Notes: generated by a model from the letters alone, not told the origin. A stretch of DNA of 64,000 bases from Ascaphus truei (GCA_036426205.1 CM071574.1:17206440-17270439), one strand, 5' to 3'; positions 1-11,926 are shown, counted from the first letter of the stretch. Translations and numbers: made by a program.

Positions 1-1676
1 GGAACTGCTCTATTTTCAGCTCTGAGCCTCCTCCCTCTCCCATCCCCAAGATTCTTATCGTTTTCGCTGCATATCTTGTTTTTTTTTTCTGTTTAGGTGC
101 ATATCTTGTTGTTTTTTTTTTTTTTTTTTTAAAGATGGCGCCAGTGGTCATCCTATAGGAAGCTGCAAAGTTATCGGCCTTCACTGCTTATTTGCTTGCA
201 TTTTGGTGGCCATTTTGTTTCCCATAAAATGGGGGAGAAGACTGGCAGCTAAAAATGTAAGTATATGAATACCTGGGGGTTCCTGAAGCTGAAAATAGAG
301 CTGTTCAACTCCGGAGGACCACCTGGTTTCAACCCTACTCAAAATAAACCACCACCCCCCCCAATATGAATGCTGCTTTAATTTCTGTTCACCAACATAG
401 TGATACAACATGGGTATTCAACTAGGAATGTGTATAAATTGAGGATGTAGCAATTACAATTTATTTTACATTAAAAGAAACATATCATAACAAAATGTAA
501 GAAAACAAGTTACAGTAATTGGATGGTTGTGAAAATGTTGTTGCATTGGCATGATACATTAATTACACACTAAAATATAGCTCCTATGTTCATTATCTAT
601 TATAAACAAGCTTGATTCTTCTTGTACCTCTCATTTAAACAACGGCACACATACTAATGACTTCCTATAAAAAGAAAATGAAAGTGTTGCTTCAATGTAC
701 TTTAATTAGAACAAAATGAAAAAAATGAATCTGCGAGCGGAGAGAATATGCGGCAGCAAAGAATAATTGTAGTTATCTGTTACTCCCGGCTTGGTTTTGT
801 ATGCATCATGGCTGCAGTCGCTTGATGCATGATGTTGGTTTTATTGACAGATCTTGAGAGGATGTACAGGAATATACTGTATACCTATCATTATCACATG
901 GAAGTCAGGTGTCTTCCATATATCAGTTTTGTTTCCTCTTCTTTCTATGACAGGGGTGGGCAACTCCAGTGCTCAAGGGCCAAGTTTTCAGGATATCCCT
1001 GCTTCAGCCCGGGTGACTCAGTCGAAGACCTGACCTGAGCTGTTGGTGGCCCTTGAGCACTGGAGTTGCCCACTCCTGTACTAGGCAGTGGAATAAATGC
1101 ACAATATAGTAGAATATTAGTAGTGTAGGACCTAATGAAATGGGTTTACGTGATGATTCACCATAGGATTCAAATTTTTTGGCCAAAGTATTGAACTAAA
1201 TGACCCATATTTATGAAGAAAGAATATGGATTAAATACAAGGCAATGTACTAAATAATTTGTCATGTTGGATATAGCATTGGGGCTTGTCGTTTGTCTCC
1301 CATACCCCCTCTGATTGCTCCATTAATATATTTCCATATTGCTTTTTGATTTAAGCAATATACAGTATACTTTGATACCTTGAGACATACAGTGTACTCT
1401 AGTTTCATGTTTTGCTGTCAGATTAGTATCATAATGGCCAATATAAGAGAGACACAAACACCATAGGTAGATAGACATACACAAACAGAAAAGAAACACA
1501 TTTAGTGACCAACATTTGAAGCAAATGAAGATGAAGGAGACTTTCAATGGCAGTAAAGTTGCTTTATATTCCATTTTTGTCTGTAAGAATATATTTAAAA
1601 AAAAACAACTACTATAATGATTGATGTCTTCTGCCTGAATCCTTCACAAATAGTTTTACGCTTTAACTCCTTCCAG
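1..1676. other. Intron upstream of the first visible GALNT13 exon
   Basis: No coding exon is seen here. The segment holds T-rich runs near 80-130, a short repeat whose copies at 3-21 and 286-306 are inverted relative to each other, and one hAT-type MITE (951-1078). The last bases form a pyrimidine-rich tract ending in AG at 1675-1676, the acceptor of the exon at 1677. Exons for the N-terminal half of the enzyme must lie before base 1. Confidence 0.7.
951..1078. mobile_element. hAT-type palindromic MITE (copy 1)
   Basis: A 128-bp element starting CAGGGGTGGGC and ending GCCCACTCCTG, so its termini are inverted repeats. It contains the same internal text as the copies at 12889-13071 and 58241-58388 (a segment with TTTCAGGATATCC and TTGGTGGCCCTTGAG). 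The CAG..CTG termini fit hAT elements. The flanks (TTCTATGA / TACTAGGC) are only a decayed 8-bp duplication, so assignment rests mainly on the better-preserved copies. It has no coding capacity. Confidence 0.75.
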
Positions 1677-1857
1677 ATTTGGCAATGCGGAGGATCACTT
1701 GAAATTATTACATGCTCTCATGTCGGCCATGTATTTCGTAAGGCGACCCCTTATACCTTCCCAGGTGGGACAGGTCATGTGATCAACAAAAACAATAGAC
1801 GATTAGCAGAAGTCTGGATGGATGATTTTAAAGATTTCTTCTATATCATATCGCCAG
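1677..1857 (+). CDS. GALNT13: GALNT13 exon: catalytic-domain C-terminal half (partial gene)
   Basis: This exon encodes 60 residues plus one base of a polypeptide N-acetylgalactosaminyltransferase, the Golgi type II membrane enzyme that starts mucin-type O-glycosylation by adding GalNAc from UDP-GalNAc to Ser/Thr. Visible landmarks are IWQCGGSLE (end of the Gal/GalNAc-T motif), HVGHVFR (family knowledge: the second His of this motif is the third Mn-binding residue), the flexible-loop segment PYTFPGG, and [13 protein letters not shown]. Acceptor AG is at 1675-1676 after a pyrimidine tract; donor GT is at 1858-1859. The exon enters in phase 0 and leaves in phase 1, matching the exon at 35116. 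[13 protein letters not shown] and FKDFF favour GALNT13 over its close paralogue GALNT1, judged from memory of both proteins. No frameshift or stop is present. Confidence 0.93.
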
Positions 1858-2011
1858 GTAATACATTGTCAATATATATTAACTTTTCATGTACTGTACA
1901 GTCTACACTTATATTATAGTTCCACATATAGTCACATATTTGTATCAATGTAAAGAACAATGTGATTAGTTTCAGTTATTTTCTCTTTTGCAGCAACAAA
2001 TATCACATAGT

Positions 2012-2434
2012 CAGCGGCGGATTTCCAAATTTGCCACCCCTAGGCAGGTACATGTGTCTGCCGCTTCCTTGGTGCCGCCCTCCTGCTCCTTTGGGATCCC
2101 AGTGTCAAATGACACCGCAACGTCACAAATGTGGCGCGTTGCCATGGAAATGCGACGTCATGAGGTCATTTGAAGGTCGCGCCGTCCCGTTGCCATGGCA
2201 ACGAGACGCCGTGTGACATCACCGTGGGGGCGTCCGCAGCGTAATTTGATGCCGGGATTCCAAAGGATTAGGAGGGCGGCACCAAGGAGAGGGCCTACAC
2301 AGGCAACTACCTTCCCTTTAGGTCCGAGAGGCCCGACAGCGCGGCAAAATTATATGGGGGCGTAAATTTTTGCCGCCCCAAAATTTTGCTACTTTAGGCC
2401 CGTGCCTACTAAGCCTAATGGAAATTTGAGATTG
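2012..2434. mobile_element. hAT-type MITE with perfect 8-bp duplication
   Basis: The 8-bp sequence CACATAGT occurs exactly at 2004-2011 and 2435-2442, a hAT-sized target duplication. The enclosed 423 bp begins with CAGCGGCGGATTTCC; the reverse complement of its end shares a core ATTTCC near the tip, so the terminal repeats are short and diverged. The interior is GC-rich with GTTGCCATGGCAAC at 2189-2202 and GACGTCA-like sites, text shared with the elements at 8370 and 48564. It sits only about 150 bp after the donor site of the first exon. It is non-coding. Confidence 0.75.
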
Positions 2435-2657
2435 CACATAGTGTTGCTAATAAAAGTAGTTTTCTTTTATTTTGATTTTGGACATGTTTGAAATAGGTAT
2501 TGTTTTTATTAAGTGCATGCTTAATATGCCAAAAGTTTTAGTACAGGTTTGAAGACACAAATCCTAAATGTATCAATAATGTGTGGTGTTTTCAGGCCAG
2601 AGCAAGTCTTTGTAGATAGCGTTAATCGTGACTTCATATCAGGAGTGAAGGCTTATG

Positions 2658-3780
2658 TATTTCTGCTATGCTAAGCATCTAAGGAGAGACTCATCAAGCT
2701 CAGTTAAAGATTAATGCATCCAGAGAGAAAGAGAGGTTAAGGCCTGGGACATAGTAGTGTGAGCAATGCTGAGCCGTGCTGAGCCGCGCTCACACTCGGC
2801 ACTGAGCCCCTGCAGCCGCAATGAGAGCGGCTTTAGCAGGGGCTCGCGCACGCTTCCGCACGCCTGCGGAAGCGTGTGTCTTAACAAAAGTTAAGTTTCT
2901 GTGCGTGCCGGAGCGCAGGGCCGGTCACGTGAGCGGTTCGCCCAATGAGGGCGAACCAGCTCCTTGACGGAACTGGTCCACCCCCAGACACGCCCATGGA
3001 CTGCGCACGCTCTAAGGCCAGGGAAAGCACCGCTTTCCCTGAGCCTCAGCGTGCCTCCGCACGGGCAAAGTGTCTATGCCCGAGGCCTAACGCATCAAAG
3101 AGAGAGCAGCCAGAGAGAGGGGGGCTCAGGTATCTTCAGTGTGTTTTTTACTTTTACTTGGTGAACTCCTTGCAAACTTTTATAACTGTGATTTTCTGCA
3201 AATAGGAACCGTTGGAGAATCTCAAAAAAACCCAAAACCTCAAATCTTTGGGTGATTGGCACATTTCTATTCATAAGGAGTTTTTTTTATATATCATTGA
3301 ATTCTCAGTTTGAATATGTAATTGCTCATGAGAATTCAATGATTTATGAAGTTTACTTGAGAAATCAAGTTTATCCAGTCCTAAAAAAACAAACAAAAAC
3401 AACTCTGTATGAATGCACACAATCAAACCACACTCTCAGAGTCATCAAGCTTATTGGATTAGCGCATCCGGATTGAACTCACTGCGAGTTAACTCCCATT
3501 GCCTTGAATGGGAGTTACTAGAAATGTGCCAACTTCTCACCCAAAGTTTTGAGGTTTGTGAGATTCACCAATGGTTCCGATTTGCAGAAAATCGAATTTT
3601 TAAAAGTTTGCAAGGAGTTTACCAAGTAAAAGTATAAAACACACTGAAGATACCCGAGGCTCCCTCTCTCTGTCCGCTCTCTCTTCAATGCGTTAACCTT
3701 TCTTTCTCTCTAGATGCATTCATTTTTAACTGAGCTTGATGAATGTCTCCTTAGATGCATAGGATAGCATAGCAGAAATA
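2658..3780. repeat. Large inverted repeat (arms 2658-3268 and 3520-3780)
   Basis: The right arm read in reverse complement repeats the left arm in order: TATTTCTGCTATGCTA, the AGGAGA / ATCAAGCTCAGTTAAA block, the GGTTAACGCAT block, CTTCAGTGTGTTTT, CTCCTTGCAAACTTTTA, and GGCACATTTCT. The left arm is longer only because a 347-bp MITE is inserted in it (2741-3087). The structure is a foldback-like element or two copies of one repeat in opposite orientation. No protein is encoded. Confidence 0.85.
2741..3087. mobile_element. Harbinger-like MITE, TAA duplication
   Basis: The element starts GGCCTGGGACATAG and ends CCCGAGGCC, flanked by TAA at 2738-2740 and 3088-3090. The uninterrupted counterpart in the right arm of the surrounding inverted repeat (reverse complement of about 3680-3715) reads GGTTAACGCAT, which proves both element ends and the 3-bp duplication. 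The interior is GC-rich and shares text (GAGCCCCTGCAGCCGCAATG) with the copy at 21180. TWA 3-bp duplications are typical of PIF/Harbinger transposons. No transposase is present. Confidence 0.88.
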
Positions 3781-3862
3781 TATATACAGTGAAGCACAAA
3801 AACAGGAAAATTAAAGAGGCAATAGTGTAAATCCTTTTCATAAAACACTGTAAAATAAAGTA

Positions 3863-4194
3863 CAGGCGTACCCCGGTTTAAGGACACTCACTTTAACTAC
3901 ACTTGCGAGTAAGTACATATCGCCCAATAGGCAAACTGCATCTCACGCATGCGCCTGTCATCACGTCCTGAACAGCAATACCAGCTACCTACCTGTACCG
4001 AAGCTGTGCACAAGCGGGGAGACTATAGAGCCTGTTACAAATGCGTTATTTACATCAGTTATGCACGTATATGACGATTGCAGTACAGTACATGCATCGA
4101 TAAGTGGGAAAAAGGTATTGCTTCACTTTAAGTACATTTTCACTTTACATACATGCTTCAGTCCCATTGCGTACGCTAATGCGGGGTATGCCTG
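3863..4194. mobile_element. Tigger-like (Tc1/mariner) MITE
   Basis: The ends are CAGGCGTACCCCGGTTTAA and an inverted partner ending GCGGGGTATGCCTG, with TA on each side (3861-3862 and 4195-4196). This terminal sequence and TA duplication are typical of Tigger-type mariner elements. The 332-bp interior has no long ORF, so it is a non-autonomous deletion derivative. Confidence 0.85.
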
Positions 4195-6130
4195 TATGTG
4201 CACTCACATGTACAGTAGCACATGCAAAGAAGCATGTAAGCGAGACTCCACTAGGTAGATGCAGCCGTGGACTTTTCTGACCTTCAGGATTATAGACCAC
4301 CCAGAAGTATTGCTGCCCATACTGTACGTTCCTCTTTAAATGCCTCAAGATCAGAGTTGTTCCACCTGGCTTGTCTTTTGTTAGCTATCAGCGGCAGGTA
4401 GCCTGGATTGCTATTGGTGTCATCCCTTGTGGGGTCACTTGGAGTCGTGCATTCATTCACAGGAAGTACACAGGACTGGGGATACCGAAAGTGCCTGTTC
4501 ATTACTATAGTTACTTGGGAAGTTAGTTTCCATGAGAAACGGAAGAAACTTGAGAGCCTGGCTGAGGACCCAGCGTCTCTGGACTGGTTTACACATTGTA
4601 TGCCTGGTTTGATGCAGCTTGTTAATGGCAATGATCTTTGGTGAGAAATGTCAGCCACTGAAAACCATTACAAGCCACTTAATCCTTTCGCCAGTTGGAA
4701 ATTACAAGAGTAGAAGGGTGGCTCAGCGACCCACATACTGAAATCCATGCCAAAGAAGTTACCAAGCATCTAATTTTCTGCGTTTTATGACCCCTTATCT
4801 GACTGCAAAAAGATGTAAGATTCCCAGATTTACCTGTATCAGGCTGTAGATGTACCCTGCTCAAATATTGTATTCTAGTGTGTTCTAGTTGTTTGATTTT
4901 TTTCTTTTCCTTTCCTTCACCGTCTTTTTTTTAAAGACTAGTCTGCCCCTTCTGGCCTGAACTTGGTTAAAAGAAATACTCACAGATATACTGTGATACA
5001 TAATGCAATTTCATATTCTGCCTCTTATTTTTTTTTAAGCTTCATATCTTAACACTTTGGTGAGCACTTCATTAGGACCATAGCTAAGATTAGAAAATCT
5101 CATTTCACTGTTAATACTATGTGCGACACAATCATCTTTGTACCCTAGCAACTTTACATTAGACCACAGAGCATGTGGGGGATGAAGATTAAGAACTAGT
5201 CACCTTCTGAATAACATTCTCAGTGGTGCTGTACTAAAAATAAATATAAGAGTCAAGATTCAGTTATTTTCCATACCCATCTTCCTATAAACAAGCCACT
5301 ATTAGGAAGGGCGTGCTAATTCTAATGCTGGATAAATGAGACCGTGATATCATTGCTAGTTGTTCAGACATGTACTGTATATTATTAGTTACTTTAGGTG
5401 CATGGACATAATTATATGGATATGTACAGCACTGTAGAAGGATGGAGAGTGTTGATTATTTTGAGAGGAAATGATGTAACACATATATATGGTTGCATGT
5501 GAAGAAATTGCAATTATCTGTTCTTGTTCAAGTAAAATGACTTTGCATTGACTCCACTAATGTAGCTCTATAGTTTAATTATTCCAGATACATATATAGA
5601 ACAATATCTGCTTAGTTGTTTTTCTTAAGGTATTATCAGTTAAATTGAAACTGTTAAATAATTGCTACTCCCAACAGTAGAATTATCTTGCTGGAAAGCA
5701 GGCATTCTGTAATTCTCTGTTAAACTTGTGACAGCTTTTGCATAATTTTCCATTTAATTATGTTTTTAATTACAGCAAGTTAAGTAGAGTTTAAGCCTTC
5801 TGAAGCAGGGTGTGGAGATTGGCCTTACTAATTAGTGCAAAAACGGAAAATATTTTAAGCCAAGTAAATGTATTAGTCAGCATTCTGTCATGCAGATCCT
5901 GCTTATTTCTAAACCTGAAGTTGTCTAAAATAACCTATACCATGGATGAACTAATATAAATATCATAAAACTATAATGTTATGCAGTAATACTTTGTAAC
6001 AGGCACCATGTTCTGAACACATAATGATGTTAGCAACTCCTTCCATTTTTTCTACACTATCTGAACGTGGGCTTCCCCTGAAGCTAAACTGAAGTACTCC
6101 AGCTCTGATGAACCATACAATAGGTGTATA
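4195..6130. other. Intronic DNA with no recognised gene or repeat
   Basis: AT-rich sequence with scattered stops in all frames. The small open frames around 4290-4864 show no recognisable domain. Nothing here supports a gene or a known element. Confidence 0.55.
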
Positions 6131-6131
6131 A

Positions 6132-6455
6132 GGCTACACTTATAGTGCCTGGTGACGCGACGTCGCTTCAAAACAAATCAATTGACTCCGTCGCATGCGC
6201 TTATAGTAAGCGCGACAGCGACAGAGCGACTAAAAAAATTAGCCAGTGAAATTTGATTTTTTTAGAGACAGTCGCCACATGTGACTGTCTTTAAACCAAT
6301 CACAGAGCTCTGCCCTCCTCCTGGTGACGTCACTGGCCTTGTCGTCAGCGACGTCGCTTAAACTAAAGTTCAACTTTTGCCAGTGGTGACGGGTGACGTC
6401 ATCGGTCGCGACGCCTTCACCGGCACTATAAACGTCGCAGGCACTATAAATGAGA
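6132..6455. mobile_element. Harbinger-like MITE
   Basis: Flanked by TAA at 6129-6131 and 6456-6458. The inner terminal repeats carry TTATAGTGCCTGGTGACG at the left and its inverted equivalent TTTATAGTGCCTGCGACG at the right, with the right end containing two copies of CACTATAAA. The CpG-rich interior has several GACGTC motifs. Superfamily assignment rests on the TWA duplication and resemblance of design to the other copies in the window. Confidence 0.7.
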
Positions 6456-7037
6456 TAAGATGAAAAACATTAATATTGTTTGATTATGTGCTCTGGGACT
6501 TGGTTACACAACACTGACTACTGCTAAAGAACTGGGTGATACAGCAAGTTGAGACATATTGGCTTTGGCTTAACATACCTGTAGGTTAATTTATCATAGG
6601 AGTTTTGTGCTTAACATTAATTACAATCATACCAAGCAATAACTTATACCAGGTAATAAAAAGCCTTGGTCAGTGGTAAATAAAAAAACCTTTGCACATA
6701 TTGCAGATAATTACTTGCAATTTTTTAAAATAACGTTAAAGAACAATAAATATTGATCTATTTTTTTTAATGTTTATTGATCACTTCACTCCCATTGATG
6801 TTAAGTGTCTATTGATTTATGCCGGAAGGACTGCTCACCAAATGTTGGTTAACAATCAATATAAATTAAATCTCCACTATCCAGTGTAATTGCTTGTGTG
6901 TTCAAACTTAAAACTAGCATCACTTTAAGGTGGATTTAAAAATAAAGTTATTGAATGTATAAATAATTGAAAAACAAAATACTAATGAGACAACATCTGG
7001 TATAGGAGTGAAATCTTGATGATCCTATACATAAATT

Positions 7038-7712
7038 TGTAACCCATGTCCCCCCCCCCCCCTTCTGGGAGAAAGACTGAATTACTATCTAGGGTGGTGC
7101 TGAGGCATACCTGCTTATACAGGAGAGCTGAGTCTGCCGCGGTGGTAAGGGGCAACAGGACAGGCTTTTGGGTTGTCTCTGGGTCCTGGTTCATGGTGTC
7201 AGCGCCTCCAGCTGTGATGGGATCCTTGGTGTATGGATGTCAGTCCCCACCACTGCACTCCTTACCCCTCCTGCCGAGGAACTGACACCCAGGCAGAGGT
7301 ATAATGAACAGGTTGCTTTATTGGACATGCTACAACTCTTCATACAGCATAGGTGATACTGTCCAATATCCCAGGACTTCAGATGTGCTCATCCCGATAG
7401 TATGGGGCCTTGAGTCTTGATGTTTCCTAGGCCTTTTGGCCAAGGGTGGGCCAGCTCATCCACACCATGGGAGAGTCTGACAGCCCATGCTCCTACCTTG
7501 GAAGACAGATCAAGACTAAACAACTTTGGGCCACTCCTCTGATTAAGATTCCAGAAGGGGCGGGCTCATGATCTGTACCTATCCTGTGATAGGCTTACAC
7601 AGGTCATGAGTCATGACCTCACTTCTGTCCATCACAGAGGAGGCTGCTTGGGGTGTAATACCCACAGAATTAACCTGTTACTGCCCTGAACTTACTAGGG
7701 GCTTACGTAACA
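7038..7712 (+). mobile_element. LTR-like repeat of the TGTAACCC family
   Basis: Begins TGTAACCCATGTCCCCC, as does the copy at 33419 (TGTAACCCATGTTCCCCC), and shares later blocks: a cluster around ACAGGACAGGCTTTTGGG, then CGCCTCCA, then a TTTATT-bearing middle. TG..CA ends fit an LTR. The 3' boundary is uncertain: ACGTAACA at 7712 is one choice, and an end at 7666 would give flanks AAATT / GAATT. No internal retrovirus-like genes are next to it. Confidence 0.55.
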
Positions 7713-7867
7713 GTGGGAGAGACAGGTAGAATGGACTTACCATGTTACATATTGATGTAGCAGACTTCATATCGCAATATAATGCAAAATATTGCAGTTT
7801 CTACAGGATGCAATGGCAGTGAGAATGCAGGTTATCAATGTATATCCCACACACTAGCTGGAGTAAG

Positions 7868-8141
7868 AAACCCCTGAGTGGCTCAGTGAGTAAAGGCACA
7901 GACTCTGTAAACAATGACACTGAGGTTAAAGCAGGGGAAACTGGTTCAAGTCCTAGTTTCATCTCCTTGTGACCTTGGGCAAGTCACTTTAACCCCCTGT
8001 ATCTCAGGCACCAAAAACATAGATTGTAAACTCATTTGGGCAGGGACTGGGTCTGTTAAACTCCTGTGCACTCCACTGTAATTGTGAAGCACTTTGAGTC
8101 CCATTGTGAGAAAAGTGCTACATGAAATAAAATTATTATTA
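7868..8141 (+). mobile_element. tRNA-type SINE with MIR/CORE-like body and L2-like tail
   Basis: The head has a pol III box A (TGGCTCAGTGAG, 7879-7890) and box B (GGTTCAAGTCC, 7943-7953) at tRNA-like spacing. The body contains GTGACCTTGGGCAAGTCACT, the hallmark of MIR-type core SINEs, followed by an ATTGTAAACTC...GGGCAGGGACTG tail like that of L2 LINEs. It ends in an ATT repeat. The structure implies pol III transcription and mobilisation by an L2-type LINE. Confidence 0.85.
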
Positions 8142-8369
8142 CATCTGAATAAATGAGGTGTGCTCTTCAGGTGAAGTTCGGTTCATGTCCACCCACTTTC
8201 AGATAAGATGGTAGGTATGATGTTGACCGAGATCCTGCCTGTTTAATTACTAAAAAAAAATCTCCCAATTCATAAGCAGTTAACATTTTTAACCAATTAT
8301 AGACCAGTATAATGTTTAGGACAATTCAGAATATAGTTGGCATCTCTGAATGACTATCATTGAATAGAG

Positions 8370-8673
8370 CAGGGGCACGCACATTTTTTTTGCTGCCCCC
8401 CCCCTCACGCCTGCTCTCCTCCGTTGTGAGCCCCCCACACGCCGTGGGATCATGTGATGTCATGTCACGTGACCCACGGCATCATTTGACGCCAAGTTGC
8501 CATGGCCACGCATCCTGAAGCCGGCTGAATCCCGGTAAGTAGAGGTTGCAAGGGCCTCGCGCGGTTCCCCAGCATTTAATTTAAATGCCTTCGGGAAGAG
8601 CATGGGACATCTGCAACCGCCAACACCACTTCAAAAAAAAAATCTCGGGCGCCCCCCAGTTTGCGCAGCTCTG
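8370..8673. mobile_element. hAT-type MITE
   Basis: Starts CAGGGGCACGCACA and ends TTTGCGCAGCTCTG. The 8-bp flanks GAATAGAG (8362-8369) and GACTAGAG (8674-8681) match at 7 of 8 positions. It shares the interior TTTAATTTAAATGCCTT and the motif GTTGCCATGGCCAC (8496-8509) with the copy at 48564, so both belong to one family. Confidence 0.83.
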
Positions 8674-9042
8674 GACTAGAGATTAATATTTTGCTTTTCT
8701 TATTCAGATAACACTGACCATATTGCTTAGAATAATAGCATTTGAAATATAACACCTCATTCAAATTGCAGGTGCCAGAGGTCACAGGGGAATATGTTGG
8801 TGAGCTTTTAAGCTTAATGAAAATATCAATGTACTAAATGTTTTTGAAATAACTATGACACAAATGCATGTTTGTTTTTTTGTTTTCACTTAAGCACATT
8901 ATGCGATGTAAACACAGAATATGTAGCGCTTACTATATATAGGAACAAACCCTATTGAGAGGGATACCTCACATAGGGGGCTGCCTAAATACTAAAACTG
9001 ACCCCCTGGTCAGATAACAAGACTGTAATACGGCCAGTGACT

Positions 9043-9415
9043 GTAATACTGTAAGAGTAAAAACAAACAACATATAATGTGAACTAATATTAATAAATAA
9101 TAATAAATATATATCAGCTGAGATCAAGGGTGAGATGAATATTACAACATTTAATAAAATAGTTTAAAAACACTGGACATAAAAAACATATACAAATGAT
9201 TAAACACAAATAATAAGACAATTATTAGGACAATTAATATGGGACCAGTAATCAGCTGCACCAGGTAGAGTGCCCACTCACCGGACGAAGGATAAAAGCA
9301 GACGGTGGATATATCTGAGAGTATCCCCTCTTGATCTCAGCTGATATATATTTATTATTATTTATTAATATTAGTTCACATTATATGTTGTTTGTTTTTA
9401 CTCTTACAGTATTAC
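9043..9415. repeat. Inverted repeat, Penelope-like design
   Basis: Arms of about 90 bp (9043-9130 and 9326-9415) are inverted copies containing GTAATACTGTAAGAGTAAAA and CATATAATGTGAACTAATAT; about 195 bp separate them. Similar inverted-arm elements occur at 15354-15987 and 31737-32582. Assignment to Penelope-like retroelements is inference from that design; no reverse transcriptase is seen. Confidence 0.6.
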
Positions 9416-10033
9416 ACTATGTTTTGTGTTTTTTTACAATTTCTTTAAGCACACCTCTACCGCCTGGAATCCACATCGGTCTCTTCCTGTTGGTGAATAT
9501 ATCCTTTATCTGTTGGCGCCTTTTTAATACTAATTTACATTATGCGATGTGTTATACCAGCTTGAGCGACTGATAGTTTCCAATGTATGTTTTATTTCCA
9601 ATCTGTCTTACACACCATAATACTAACCAATCAATTAGTATTTTTCATTAAAGAGACAATCCCAGGGGGCGTATTGTAGGATTACAAAAAGAAAAACAAA
9701 AAGAACGATTCCTGCGCTCCTATCAATTAGGCTAAAATAAAATAGTAATCTCATGAATAAGGGTCATTTAGTTAAACCCTTTGGCCAAAGCGTTATAAGC
9801 CTGCAGCCATGTCAAGGCATAACCAAATTTGCAGGTACCTACACTGAATATATGTAATTATTGTCCCATGGACTGGTGAAAAATGGGAGAAAGCCCTGAA
9901 GGGGTTAAATAAAGCATATGCTTTTGTGAGTAGTGCAATTAAAAGCTGGCCAAAGCCAGTATCATAGTTACCTTACTATAGAGGTAAACTGTGGGTGCAC
10001 AAATTCCCTGGTGTGAATATAATAAAACTTACA

Positions 10034-11253
10034 TGTAGCAGGGTCCCCCCTGGACCCCCTTACCCTCGCTCCGGTTGGGGCTGCTGCGGGGGCGATCGCA
10101 TCGCCGGGGGCTCCTGGCGGCGTCGGAGGCAGGGCGCCGTCGTCTTGGTTGTGCATGCATGCGCGGAGGTTCGCGGCCATTTTTGCGAATGAGAAGTGGC
10201 AGCAGAGGCGCTCCGTAGCGTAGAGCCAGCACCAGCTTGCGCATGCGCAGTTAGCGGTAGTGGCGGCCATTAAGATGTCGCACATGCGCAGTACCCATAG
10301 CGCAGATGGTCCTAATGTTAAAGATGCCTCTGGGGAACTACAACTCCCAGCAGCCCCGGGGCTGGAGCACATGTGATGCAACAGCAGCCAATAGGGCTTA
10401 GAGCTTCCCCTGCAGGAAAGGATACATTGTTGTGTGCTGCAGTGAGTGAGTTAGTTGAAGCTGGGTCAGAGACAGGGGAGGGTGGGTACGTGTATGGAGC
10501 AAGTGGCTCATGCACTAGGCCAGACATCCCCCTTAGGCCCCAGCAAGGCCCCAAATCACTTCAGCTTCTGGTTGCTACAGGGACTCCCCTCAAATAGGGA
10601 CAGGGTCCTGTTGAACCCAGACAAGTGAGGGTCCAGCCAGGAAGAGGAATATCCTGGCCAGTGATTGCAGTGAATCATTCTCTGCAAGTCCAGAGACTGC
10701 CATATCTATCCGGGTGGGATAGCCCCGGAGGAGCGTTGTGGAAGGCATCGCGGCGGCGGATCCTTTGTGAAGAATTGTCTGCTGGTCCGTGTGCAGGAGC
10801 GATCGGCAGGTAACCCTACACCCAAAGTACACCAACTATAACATTATCACTCTAGCGGCTGCGCGGTTACCACACACTTGAAGTTTGGGTGTGGAGACAC
10901 GGTGGAGGGTTGCGCCCTGCGTGGCACTTTGGTTAGTTGTGCCATTAGTATTATAGAGTTTATAGAGTGATAAGAGTATTCATATTGTTACAGTCTTTAG
11001 ACCATTGCTATTTTACGTCAAGTGTATGTGTTCATTTGAATGTGTCCTGTGAGGGGCTCCTCCCACTCTGTTGGGATCCCTCACAGGTGGAGGCGCTGCA
11101 CCATATAGTATTGTTCCAAAGGATACACCCCAGGCCTCCTGTGAGCCTGACAGGTATATTGCACCACACCTGGTAGTACATATAGATTTCCCCTCACATG
11201 CCCCCTATCTGCTTTTGGGATGGGGGGTTGCGGGAGGGGGAATATGTGTTACA
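10034..11253 (-). mobile_element. LTR-like element (TGTAAC family), - strand
   Basis: Read on the - strand it begins TGTAACACATATTCCCCC and ends GGGACCCTGCTACA, with TACA on both sides (10030-10033 and 11254-11257). It shares blocks with the element at 15086: ACCAGGTGTGGTGCA, then CGCCTCCACCTGTG. The 1220-bp body is CpG-rich at one end and holds ACTACAACTCCCAGCAGCC at 10337-10355. TG..CA ends and a 4-bp duplication fit a solo LTR; the open frames inside are not recognisable proteins. Confidence 0.68.
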
Positions 11254-11926
11254 TACACAAATTTATTTATTTAGACTTATGACCCCCTGCTTCCAGAGAT
11301 ATTTACCACTGTAGGAGGTGTCGTTAGCCGCTCCGGTTGGCTAGCAGGGTTCACTTAATGTCTGTGTTTCAAAGCTCCCTCGCTTTGTGGGCCAATAGGA
11401 AGCTGTCATGTAATCTGGTGCGGCTTCTTATTGGCCCATGTGATGCAGGAGCTTTAAAATTTGCAGAGATACCACCACTCCCTTTAGAGGTCTGTATCTC
11501 AAGAAGCAGAGGGTCCCTGGAGCTGAAATTAAGAGGATTTAGTTCCGGTGACCCCTGCTTCAAACCTATGGTAAAAATAATAATAATAATTCAAAAAAGT
11601 GCATGAATTGTTTCTTTAAGAGTAACTGCAAATTCTTCCTCTATAGTTCAGTTGGGTTAAAATATGACTCGGCCACACCACAATCTAACTGGGGTACTCT
11701 GCATACTGTAACTGTCTATTATTACAATTCAAAATAATAATCAGTAGCAAAGATGTTTAAAATAAAATATTGCATATAATTTATGCAATGGGAATTCCCA
11801 CATCCAGGTATTTCTGAAGTTGTAAAGCATTCACCTCTCCGGTGATTTTGTTGCTTTATCTGTACCTGGCATGTGTACTTTATGGAAACTATTTGGTGTG
11901 GATAAAAAAAACCCCCAGTCAAAAAG

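Noticed and set aside
7868..7960. A tRNA gene
   Set aside because: Box A and box B are present, but the sequence continues into a MIR-like core and L2-like tail and does not fold as a tRNA by eye; it is a SINE head.
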